A stretch of DNA of 64,000 nt, from contig NZ_CP093313.1 of the NCBI RefSeq assembly GCF_025264625.1, forward strand, positions 6,696,001 to 6,760,000, in the 5' to 3' direction. The translations under genes were made by a program, and so were the position numbers. This DNA is from Occallatibacter riparius. Its GTDB lineage: Bacteria > Acidobacteriota > Terriglobia > Terriglobales > Acidobacteriaceae. The notes under the pieces are model-generated. The model had not been told where the DNA came from, searched no databases, and worked only from the letters and a program-made list of their open reading frames with translations. Each line of letters opens with the position of its first letter. Position 1 is the stretch's first letter. Of the stretch, positions 16,700-24,132 are shown piece by piece.

Positions 16700-17818
16700 A
16701 TGCGAGGCTGGTCAATCCCGTTGGGGCGCTGGATGGGCGTCGAGATGCGCGTCCACACGTTCTTTTTGCTGCTCGCGGTGGTGTGCATCGGCCTTGGCGT
16801 GTCTGAGGGCGGCCAGTTCGGATTCCTGCGCGGAGTGGGCCTGTGCTTCGTGCTCGCTGCCGCCGTTGTAGTGCGCGAGATCGCGCGCCTGCTGGTGGCG
16901 GCCTGGCTGGGCCTGCGCCTGCGTGCCATTCTTCTGATACCGATTGGCGGCATGTTTGCGTATGCGGACCCGGAGAGCCAGGAACTCTCCACCACTGGCG
17001 GCGCACAGTTTGCACTCGCGGCCGCGGGGCCTTTGGCCAACATGCTGACGGCTATCGCGCTCGCGGGGCTCTTCCTCGGCGCAGGAGGCAGCTTCGATAT
17101 CCTGGGCCGCCCACTGGTTACGGCAGGACACCTGCTCCGCAGCATGGTGTGGATGCAGGTAGGACTGGGCGTGCTTCACATGCTGCCCGCATATCCTCTG
17201 GACTGCGGCCGCCTGATGCGTGGCAGCTTTGCACGCGCTCATGGAATCGGGCCGGCGAGCCGCGCCGCTACAGGGCTGGGTCAGTTGATCGCGCTGGCCG
17301 CCATGGTGGCCGGCATGGTGTTCCATAGCTGGTGGCTTATCATTGCCGGGTTCTTCATCATGATCGGCGCGCAGATCGAAGATCAGGGCGTCTTCTTCCA
17401 GTCGGTCGTCGACACGGTGCGGATGCGCGAAGTGATGCTGACGGATTTCGCCACGCTGTCGCCCTCAGACACGCTGGCCGATGCGCTCTCGCGCTGCGTG
17501 CACTCGCTGCAGGAAGATTTCCCGGTGGTGCGCGGACCGAATCTGGTGGGCATCGTCTCGCGTCAACGGATTGTGGACGCGCTGCGGAACGACGGCAACG
17601 GCTATGTGCAGTCGGTGATGTCGCGGGCGTTCCAGGTGGCGCGGCCCGAGGATACGCTGGGCACTACGATTCGCCGCATCACGGCCGGCCGCGGACTATC
17701 GCTCATTCCTGTCACGGAGAGCGGACGGGTTGTGGGCATTGTGAGCGTGCAGAACCTCATGAGCTCGATGTCGCTGCTGGCCGAGCAGAGGCGGTATGAG
17801 CGCGAGGAATCCGAATAA
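16700..17818 (+). CDS. M50-like (site-2 protease fold) membrane protein with two CBS domains, zinc motif lost, 372 aa
   Basis: Closely follows the architecture of M50 CBS-type intramembrane proteases: WSIPLGRWMGVEMRVHTFF at the N-terminus, six hydrophobic segments, IPIGGMFAY, AAAGPLANM and LPAYPLDCGRLMR, then two CBS domains (about 240-360). The metal site is damaged: the expected HExxH reads REIAR (residues 59-63), both His replaced by Arg, and LDGGR reads LDCGR. The Asp of the second motif remains. It is therefore probably a pseudoprotease, perhaps a chaperone or nucleotide-sensing regulator in the membrane. The gene is flanked by heptad repeats. Confidence 0.85.
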   Translation: MRGWSIPLGRWMGVEMRVHTFFLLLAVVCIGLGVSEGGQFGFLRGVGLCFVLAAAVVVREIARLLVAAWLGLRLRAILLIPIGGMFAYADPESQELSTTGGAQFALAAAGPLANMLTAIALAGLFLGAGGSFDILGRPLVTAGHLLRSMVWMQVGLGVLHMLPAYPLDCGRLMRGSFARAHGIGPASRAATGLGQLIALAAMVAGMVFHSWWLIIAGFFIMIGAQIEDQGVFFQSVVDTVRMREVMLTDFATLSPSDTLADALSRCVHSLQEDFPVVRGPNLVGIVSRQRIVDALRNDGNGYVQSVMSRAFQVARPEDTLGTTIRRITAGRGLSLIPVTESGRVVGIVSVQNLMSSMSLLAEQRRYEREESE

Positions 17819-17820
17819 AA

Positions 17821-17925
17821 ATAGTTCGCAGTTCTTAGTTCACAGTTCTTAGTTTCGACCGCTGTCAACGCGCAGTGTAGGTGAATGAGAATGGGGCTAA
17901 CTGTGAACTACGAACTGCGAACTAT
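17821..17925. repeat. inverted pair of heptad arrays (AGTTCNN family) between the M50-like gene and rsmI
   Basis: Left arm 17821-17847 and right arm 17899-17925 are inverted repeats, identical at 26 of 27 positions when one is reverse-complemented, around a 51-bp core. Each arm is built of seven-base units (AGTTCGC, AGTTCTT, AGTTCAC on the left; GAACTAC, GAACTGC, GAACTAT on the right). The left arm begins 2 bp after the stop of the M50-like gene. It contains no open frame and could form a long hairpin in RNA or DNA. Confidence 0.85.
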
Positions 17926-17939
17926 GACCTGCTACTGCC

Positions 17940-18821
17940 ATGCCCTCTGACTCTGCTGCTCTCGCGCCCGGTCTCTACCTCGTCGCCACGCCTATCGGCA
18001 ATCTCGGCGACATCACGCTGCGCGCGCTTGACGTGCTGAAGCATGCCGACCGCATCGCGTGCGAGGATACGCGGCAGACGCAGAAGCTGCTGAACCATTT
18101 CCAGATCACGACGCCGACAGAAAGCCTCCACGAGCACAACGAGCGCGAACGGACGGCGACGGTCATCGATGCGCTGCGCAAGGGCGCGCGTATTGCCGTG
18201 GTCACCGATGCCGGAATGCCGGGGATCAGCGATCCCGGCGCGTGGCTGACCGCGGCAGCGATTGAGGCTGGCATTTCCGTGATTCCGATTCCCGGTGCCA
18301 ATGCGGCTCTGAGCGCGCTGGTGGCCAGCGGCCTCAACCCCGCTGAGTTCACGTATCTCGGCTTTCTGCCGGAGAAGGCGGGCCAGCGCCGCACACGCCT
18401 GGAACAGATTGCCGCGCAGGCCACCGAGAACCCGCGCACACTCATCTTCTACGAAGCGCCGCATCGCATCCTTGAGACGCTCAGCGATCTCGAGTCGGTC
18501 TTTGGACCGGGTCTGCGAGTTGTTTTGGCCCGTGAGCTGACCAAGATGCACGAGGAGTTTCACCGCGGCACGGTCGCCGAGGTACGCCAGGATCTCGCCT
18601 CTCGTGACCGGGTGCGCGGCGAGATGACTCTGATCGTGGAGGCGCCGGCTGCCTCGGTAGCCTCGGCCTCAATTTCGGAGAAGCTGTCGGAGCGCGTGGC
18701 TCGGATGCAGGCGGAATCGGGAATCGATGAGAAAGAGGCGCTCAAGCGTCTTGCCCGCGAGCTGAACCGCTCAAAGAGCGAGCTCTATCGCGAGTTGCAG
18801 CGGGAGCGCGCCCGGCGCTGA
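17940..18821 (+). CDS. rsmI: 16S rRNA (cytidine(1402)-2'-O)-methyltransferase RsmI, 293 aa
   Basis: SAM-dependent methyltransferase of the tetrapyrrole-methylase fold that 2'-O-methylates C1402 in the 30S decoding centre. All family blocks are present: LYLVATPIGNLGDITLRAL, CEDTRQTQKLL, VVTDAGMPGISDPG, PIPGANAALSALVASGL and FYEAPHRILETL. The length is usual for the family. No Shine-Dalgarno is seen; a heptad repeat array ends 15 bp before the ATG. Confidence 0.96.
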   Translation: MPSDSAALAPGLYLVATPIGNLGDITLRALDVLKHADRIACEDTRQTQKLLNHFQITTPTESLHEHNERERTATVIDALRKGARIAVVTDAGMPGISDPGAWLTAAAIEAGISVIPIPGANAALSALVASGLNPAEFTYLGFLPEKAGQRRTRLEQIAAQATENPRTLIFYEAPHRILETLSDLESVFGPGLRVVLARELTKMHEEFHRGTVAEVRQDLASRDRVRGEMTLIVEAPAASVASASISEKLSERVARMQAESGIDEKEALKRLARELNRSKSELYRELQRERARR

Positions 18822-18997
18822 GAGCTTGTCGCCGAACCGATCCGGAACCGATCCTGAGTCGTGTTCGATCTTGAACACCGGGTCTCACGCCTGAACACTG
18901 ATAAACGCAACATCGTGCGTCAGTCGATTGAAAATACAGCGGATCGGCTCCAGCGCCGATGGAGGGGCGAGTGCTGAGTATCACGGTGGAGGTCCCC

Positions 18998-21442
18998 ATG
19001 CCCGGACTGCGCCAGAACCTGAAGTTTGCCTTCCGCCAGTTGATCAAGAGCCCCGGTTTCACGATCATAGCCGTCGTTATCCTCGCGCTGGGCATCGGCG
19101 CCAACACGGCCATCTTCAGCGTTGTGCACGGGGTGCTGCTGGAGCCGCTTCCCTTCCCCGATGCTGATCGGCTGGTGCAGATCTGGCATACGCCTCCGCA
19201 GGAGCAGTTCCCGGGCATGACGCAATTTGCCGTGTCGGCGGCCAACTTCCTCGATTGGCAGAAGCAGAGTACGTCGTTTGAGGGAATGGCGCTCTACAGC
19301 GGCGGCGGATTCGAGCTCGATGGTGGATCGAAGCCCGAGACGATCGTAGGCGCACGCGTTTCCAGCGGGTTCTTTCCGGTGTTGGGAGTTCAGCCGCTGC
19401 ATGGGCGCCTGTTCACGGCCGATGAGGATCATCCGGGCAAGAATCATGAGGTCATCCTGAGCTACAAGCTGTGGAAGGAACGATACGGAAGCGATCCCAG
19501 TGCGATTGGCCAGACGATGAATCTGGACGGCTCGCCGTACACCATCGTGGGCGTGATGGGCCCGCAGATGCACAAGCCGGACTTTGCGCAGATGTGGATG
19601 CCTATGGGGCTTACACCCGACGAAGCCGTGGTGCGCGGCGAGCACCACTACATGACGGTGGCTCGGCTCAAGCCGGGAGTGACGGTGGCGCAGGCGCAGG
19701 CTGAGATGAATGCCATCTCCCAGCGCCTGGCGCAGATGTATCCCGCCGACGATAAAGGATGGGGCGCAAATGTTCTGACCGTTCGCGACGACCTTGTGGG
19801 CGATGTGCGACCGGCTCTGCTGATGATGCTGGGAGCGGTGGGGTTTGTGCTGCTCATTGCGTGCGCCAATGTGGCGAATCTGCTTTTCGGGCGGGCGTTC
19901 GCGCGGCGGAAGGAAGTCGCGATCCGGTCGGCGCTGGGTGCGAGCCGTTCGAACGTGACCCAGTTGCTCCTGCTGGAGTCGGTGATTGTGTCGCTCGCAG
20001 GCGGAGCACTTGGATTGGTCACTGCGCATTTCGGGATCGAACTCCTGCTGAAGTTTTTCGCTGACAAGCTGCCGCGCATGGGCGAGATCGGGCTGAGCGC
20101 TCCGGTGCTTCTGTTCACGCTCGGCCTGTCCGTGGTGACGGGATTGATCGCAGGCCTGCTGCCGGCACTGAGCATGACGCGCGGCGACGTGGCCGACGCG
20201 CTGAAGCAGGGCCTGGGCAGGACGGACACAGATGCGAGCAGCGGCTTTACGCGCTCGGCCCTGGTGACGGTGGAGGTGGCGCTGTCGCTGGTTCTGCTGA
20301 TTGGCGCCGGGCTGATGGTGCGGAGCCTGTGGAAGCTGCAGGCTGCCAACCCGGGATTCGACGAGCGCAATGTTTTGACGATGAGCATCAACGTGCCGAA
20401 GAGACAGTTCACGGCGCCGGCTCAGGAGACGCAGTTCTTCACCGACGTGCTTGACCGGGTGCGTGCTGTGCCGGGCGTAGAGTCGGCGGCCGCCATTGAC
20501 GATCTGCCATTGGAAGGCGGTTCGAATCAGCCAGTACTGGCCGAAGGGAGGCCGGTGGTGCCCATGTCTGAGCAGCCTGAAGTGTCAGTGCGCGTGGTGA
20601 TGCCGGGTTATTTCAAGACGATGCGGATACCAGTCCTGGAGGGGCGCGACCTGGAAGCAAGCGATACGCCGGATTCGCAGGCCGTAGTGGTGATCAGCAA
20701 ATCGATGGCAAAGCAGTTCTGGCCCGATGGGAGCGCGGTCGGCCGCCGATTGAAGCTGTCGTTCTTCCCCGACAAGGAACGAGTGGTCGTGGGCGTTGTA
20801 GGCGACGTGAAGCAGGCCGGGCTGGACAGCTCAGCCGGGATCGCAACGCTTTACTGGCCGGTGGCCCAGGGGAGCGACTCAGCGATGGGACCCTGGCGGC
20901 CGTATGGGCTGAGCCTGGTGGTGCGAACCACGGTGCCGCCGCTGAAGGTGTCCAACGCAGTTACGGGCGCCGTGGCGCAGGTGAACAGCAACATGCCGGT
21001 GGACAACGTGATGACGCTGGAAGACATGGTTGGCTCAACGCTGACGCAGCACCGGTTCAACATGCAACTGCTGACCATCTTCGGCACCCTGGCGCTGGTG
21101 TTGTGCACCATTGGGATTTACAGCGTGCTTGCCTACTCGGTGAAGCGGCGCATGCGGGAGATCGGTCTCCGGATCGCGCTGGGTGCAAGCATGCGTGACG
21201 TGGCTAGCCTGGTGGTGCTGCAGGGGATGAAACCAACTCTGGCAGGCGTGGGAATCGGACTGGCGGCGGCGCTGGCGATGGGAAGGATCGCCAGCAGCCT
21301 GATTTACGGCGTGAGCGCCCGCGACACCGAAACCTTCGTAGCGGTGACGGCGCTTCTGGTGCTGGTGTCGTTCGTGGCCAGCCTGGTGCCGGCGTGGCGG
21401 GCAACGCGGGTCGATCCGCTGGCCGTGCTCAGAGAGGATTAG
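18998..21442 (+). CDS. ADOP-type large ABC permease (FtsX repeats), 814 aa
   Basis: Very large MacB/FtsX-type permease of the class repeated many times in acidobacterial genomes. Two FtsX units are visible: the N-terminal helix (IIAVVILALGIGANTAIFSVV) with a periplasmic MacB core and helices near 280-400 (ANVANLLFGRAFARRKEVAIRSALGAS), then a second core and C-terminal helices (VKRRMREIGLRIALGASMRDV). No ATPase or PadR-type regulator gene is adjacent. I start it at 18998, where GGAGG lies 5 bases upstream; the frame is open a little further. A hairpin follows the stop. Substrate unknown. Confidence 0.88.
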   Translation: MPGLRQNLKFAFRQLIKSPGFTIIAVVILALGIGANTAIFSVVHGVLLEPLPFPDADRLVQIWHTPPQEQFPGMTQFAVSAANFLDWQKQSTSFEGMALYSGGGFELDGGSKPETIVGARVSSGFFPVLGVQPLHGRLFTADEDHPGKNHEVILSYKLWKERYGSDPSAIGQTMNLDGSPYTIVGVMGPQMHKPDFAQMWMPMGLTPDEAVVRGEHHYMTVARLKPGVTVAQAQAEMNAISQRLAQMYPADDKGWGANVLTVRDDLVGDVRPALLMMLGAVGFVLLIACANVANLLFGRAFARRKEVAIRSALGASRSNVTQLLLLESVIVSLAGGALGLVTAHFGIELLLKFFADKLPRMGEIGLSAPVLLFTLGLSVVTGLIAGLLPALSMTRGDVADALKQGLGRTDTDASSGFTRSALVTVEVALSLVLLIGAGLMVRSLWKLQAANPGFDERNVLTMSINVPKRQFTAPAQETQFFTDVLDRVRAVPGVESAAAIDDLPLEGGSNQPVLAEGRPVVPMSEQPEVSVRVVMPGYFKTMRIPVLEGRDLEASDTPDSQAVVVISKSMAKQFWPDGSAVGRRLKLSFFPDKERVVVGVVGDVKQAGLDSSAGIATLYWPVAQGSDSAMGPWRPYGLSLVVRTTVPPLKVSNAVTGAVAQVNSNMPVDNVMTLEDMVGSTLTQHRFNMQLLTIFGTLALVLCTIGIYSVLAYSVKRRMREIGLRIALGASMRDVASLVVLQGMKPTLAGVGIGLAAALAMGRIASSLIYGVSARDTETFVAVTALLVLVSFVASLVPAWRATRVDPLAVLRED

Positions 21443-21472
21443 ACAGGATCCGAGGTTACGTTCGTCATGAAT

Positions 21473-21499
21473 GCAGAGCCCTTATGTAAAGGGCTCTGC
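21473..21499 (+). terminator. hairpin after the first ADOP permease
   Basis: GCAGAGCCCTT (21473-21483) pairs perfectly with AAGGGCTCTGC (21489-21499) around a 5-base loop, 30 bp after the stop. There is no T-run, so it may act as an RNA-stabilising structure rather than an intrinsic terminator. Confidence 0.5.
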
Positions 21500-21629
21500 A
21501 CACCTTGGGCGTGGTACGTTCACGTGGGTTTCACATTTCCCGCTTGACGACGCAACGGGCAGATAGTCATACTCCACGACGGTGCCGGAGTTGGAGCATT
21601 TTCTAGCGTTCCAACCCAGAGCAGGTCAT

Positions 21630-22664
21630 ATGGATCTCATTCTTCTGCGTGTTCTGTTCGTTGTTTTGTTAAGCGTTGTCTGTTATTTCCTTCGCCCCTT
21701 CGGACTTACAGCATGGCAGGGTGCGTTAGCGGGCGGGTTTGCTGCAGGGGCCGTCATCGTCTTCGAATTCCGGGTGCGGGCTCTGAGCCTGCGACGCCTT
21801 ATTGGCGCTGTCTTCGGGTCGGTGCTGGGCATCTTCGGCGCGGCGCTGTTCTGCCTGGTGCTGCGGTCGGCTGAACTCACCAAAGACACGTCGGCCGTGC
21901 TGCAGATCTTTGTGCTGCTGCTAATGACCTACATCGGGTTGTTGGTGGGCGCCAACAAGGGCGACCTGCTGAATCCCGCGGCGCTGGGTACCTTCTTCAA
22001 TACCGACCGGCCCGCCAAGCGCTCGGCGAAGGTGCTGGATACCAGCGTGATCATCGACGGCCGCATTGCCGACATCGCGGAGGCGGGCTTCATCGACGGA
22101 GTCATGGTGATTCCGGAGTTCGTATTGCGCGAACTGCAAGTGGTTGCGGATTCAACCGATTCCAGCAAGCGGCAGCGTGGCCGCCGCGGCCTCGACATGC
22201 TGCAGCGGATGCAGGGCAATGCCAACCTCCAGGTGCAGATCGTGTCGGAGGACTTCCCGACCATCCGCGAAGTCGACCTGAAGCTGCTGGAGCTGGCCAA
22301 GAAATGGGAAGCCAAGGTCGTCACCAACGACTTTAACCTCAACAAAGTGGCGCACCTGCACCACGTTGAGGTTCTGAACATCAACGACCTGGCCAACGCG
22401 CTCAAGCCGGTGGTTCTGCCCGGGGAACGCATGACCGTGCTGATCCTGAAGGAAGGCAAGGAGTACAACCAGGGCGTCGGCTACCTCGACGACGGCACGA
22501 TGGTTGTGGTGGATCACGCGCGCAAGATGATTGGCCGCTCCGTGGATATTTCGGTGACCAGCGTGCTGCAAACCGCGAGCGGCAAAATGATCTTCGGGAA
22601 GATGGACGATAACCCGAAGAGCGGCGATGCGCCGCGGACCACTCCGGTGGAACTGACGCGGTAA
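21630..22664 (+). CDS. PIN-TRAM domain membrane protein (YacL-like), 344 aa
   Basis: Four N-terminal membrane segments (about 1-125), then a PIN nuclease domain (KVLDTSVIIDGRIADI with the first Asp, later VTNDFNLNKVA with the acidic pair) and a C-terminal TRAM domain (MTVLILKEGKEYNQGVGYLDDGTMVVVDHA). The order and length match YacL of Bacillus, thought to be a membrane-bound RNase. The usual neighbour ispD is not here. The start at 21630 is chosen because the membrane segment begins there; an upstream GTG at 21582 is possible. Its stop is 4 bp from the end of the convergent Uma2 gene. Confidence 0.9.
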   Translation: MDLILLRVLFVVLLSVVCYFLRPFGLTAWQGALAGGFAAGAVIVFEFRVRALSLRRLIGAVFGSVLGIFGAALFCLVLRSAELTKDTSAVLQIFVLLLMTYIGLLVGANKGDLLNPAALGTFFNTDRPAKRSAKVLDTSVIIDGRIADIAEAGFIDGVMVIPEFVLRELQVVADSTDSSKRQRGRRGLDMLQRMQGNANLQVQIVSEDFPTIREVDLKLLELAKKWEAKVVTNDFNLNKVAHLHHVEVLNINDLANALKPVVLPGERMTVLILKEGKEYNQGVGYLDDGTMVVVDHARKMIGRSVDISVTSVLQTASGKMIFGKMDDNPKSGDAPRTTPVELTR

Positions 22665-22668
22665 GCGG

Positions 22669-23274
22669 CTACTCGTAGCAGCGCCAGACTTCGCTCGCAT
22701 CAAGTACGAAGCCCTCGACTGGTCCAGTACCGATGATGGTCGACGACGACTCGATGCGCGGCGGCCTGCCTTGTTCGTAGATGTGTACACTGCGCTCGGC
22801 AGGATCGACCAGCCAGCCCACCTGAACGCCGTTGGCAATCCAGTTTTCCATTTTCTCGAGCGCGGGGGATAGGCGGTCGCTGGGAGAACGCAACTCCACA
22901 ATAAAGGCTGGGGCGCGCCGCAGGAAGCGGGCAAGCTCGCCCTGCGAGAGTCCCACAAGCTGTTCAGGCGTGAGGTAGGCCCCATCGGGGCTCAGCATAG
23001 AGCCATCGGGGAGAAAGAAACCGGTGTTCGAGTCATACGTCCGGCCGCGCCGGTGTTGAATCCACCAATTTCGAAGCTGCCGAATAATCTCGCTGTTGCC
23101 CTCGCCTGCCGTGCCGCCTGCAGGTACGTTCACTTGGATGGTCCCCTCTTTCGTGCGCTCCAACTGCACGAACTCTGTGCGTTCGCACAGAGTCTCAAAT
23201 TCCTCGTCGCTCAGCGGAGGATGCAGCACGATGCTGCGCGGGGGAAGGACCGGGATTTCGACGAACGCTTGCAT
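22669..23274 (-). CDS. Uma2 family (DUF820) putative restriction-endonuclease-like protein, 201 aa
   Basis: PD-(D/E)XK-fold protein of the Uma2 family. Visible core: TGFFLPDGSMLSPDGAYL with the first acidic residue, then FIVELRSPSDRLSPALEKMENWIANG, whose E-L-R/K is the second part of the motif, and VGWLVDPAERSVHIY. These proteins occur in many copies in cyanobacteria and Acidobacteria; no biological role is established. The gene stands alone. Confidence 0.9.
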   Translation of the reverse strand: MQAFVEIPVLPPRSIVLHPPLSDEEFETLCERTEFVQLERTKEGTIQVNVPAGGTAGEGNSEIIRQLRNWWIQHRRGRTYDSNTGFFLPDGSMLSPDGAYLTPEQLVGLSQGELARFLRRAPAFIVELRSPSDRLSPALEKMENWIANGVQVGWLVDPAERSVHIYEQGRPPRIESSSTIIGTGPVEGFVLDASEVWRCYE

Positions 23275-23336
23275 GCGGCCGGCGCTCCTGACTGCGTCTC
23301 TATTTTGGCACAGTCGCAGGTCGGGTGTGAGCGCGC

Positions 23337-23669
23337 CTACTTGTGAACAGCATCGAGGTCGAACCGTCCGAGCAGGAACGGCTCTGATGTGGGCGGCGTT
23401 GAGCCGCTGACGATCACCGGGTACGGCGTATCGCTCGCCGTCGGGAAGCCCCAGATGTTTCCGGTATGCATGTCGACTACGACCTTGCCGAGTTGCTGCT
23501 TCATGGCATCGGGGGAGCGCAGCAGATAGACGCCGGGTTCGATGTACAGATCCTGGCTGGTGGCTTGCGCCGCGGCCGGCGTGGGATGAATGAGCGGCCG
23601 CAGCGCGATCGCAACGAGCGCCACGGCAATGACAGTAAGAACAGTTCGAGTGTAAGTATCAAATCGCAT
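23337..23669 (-). CDS. small exported protein of unknown function, 110 aa
   Basis: The ATG at 23669 opens a 110-residue protein with an N-terminal hydrophobic segment (VLTVIAVALVAIALRPLI) followed by PTPAAAQA, which looks like a signal peptide or membrane anchor. The rest is a compact domain with GVYLLRSPDAMKQQLGKVVVDMHTG. I know similar small exported proteins from Acidobacteria but no function. The frame is open upstream but overlaps the EthD-like gene, so the internal start is preferred. Confidence 0.65.
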   Translation of the reverse strand: MRFDTYTRTVLTVIAVALVAIALRPLIHPTPAAAQATSQDLYIEPGVYLLRSPDAMKQQLGKVVVDMHTGNIWGFPTASDTPYPVIVSGSTPPTSEPFLLGRFDLDAVHK

Positions 23670-23719
23670 AATGACGGAATGATACTCCGCACGGCGGCTT
23701 CTTCCATCACCTTGAATGA

Positions 23720-24037
23720 CTATTGCGAAAGCCGGATCTCGCTCACCTGGATCACGGGCGCAATATCTGTGTAGCTGGGGATATCGCCCTGCAACACGTC
23801 GGCGTTGGGCAGGAAAGCGGAGGTGAATGCCTCCACGCTCTCGCAGGTGAAGGCGCAGATCGCCGTAAACGGCGGAAGCTGGTCGGGCATGCCGCCAACC
23901 ATGCCGATCTCCACGGACACTGCCTTGATCGCCGAACCGAGCGTTCCGATCGCCAGCGGCATATGGGTGTTGAGGTAGTAGTCGACATCGAAACGGCAGC
24001 CGGGTTTGGAGGGGTAAAAGATGGAGACACGGACCAT
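23720..24037 (-). CDS. EthD family protein, 105 aa
   Basis: Small ferredoxin-fold dimeric barrel protein. VRVSIFYPSKPGCRFDVDYYLNTHMPLA gives the conserved His of the family, and the length is standard. EthD proteins occur beside ring-degradation and polyketide genes; here no such genes are near. A GTG at 24046 is an alternative start but has no ribosome site. Confidence 0.85.
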   Translation of the reverse strand: MVRVSIFYPSKPGCRFDVDYYLNTHMPLAIGTLGSAIKAVSVEIGMVGGMPDQLPPFTAICAFTCESVEAFTSAFLPNADVLQGDIPSYTDIAPVIQVSEIRLSQ

Positions 24038-24081
24038 GCTTTCCACAATACGCGACCAGACACCTTAGCTGAGTGACAGAA

Positions 24082-24113
24082 AGCGAAAGGCTCGGAACCA
24101 TCGGTTCCGAGCC
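24082..24113 (-). terminator. strong hairpin terminator after the second ADOP permease
   Basis: GGCTCGGAACC (24089-24099) and GGTTCCGAGCC (24103-24113) form a perfect 11-bp stem with a 3-base loop. On the minus strand TTTCGCTTTC follows. It ends 20 bp past the permease stop. Confidence 0.8.
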
Positions 24114-24132
24114 TTCAGCATTGGTGGAGGGC

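Noticed and set aside
17821..17932. CRISPR-like repeat
   Set aside because: Seven-base units without spacers of constant size, in inverted pairs; no cas genes. Not a CRISPR.
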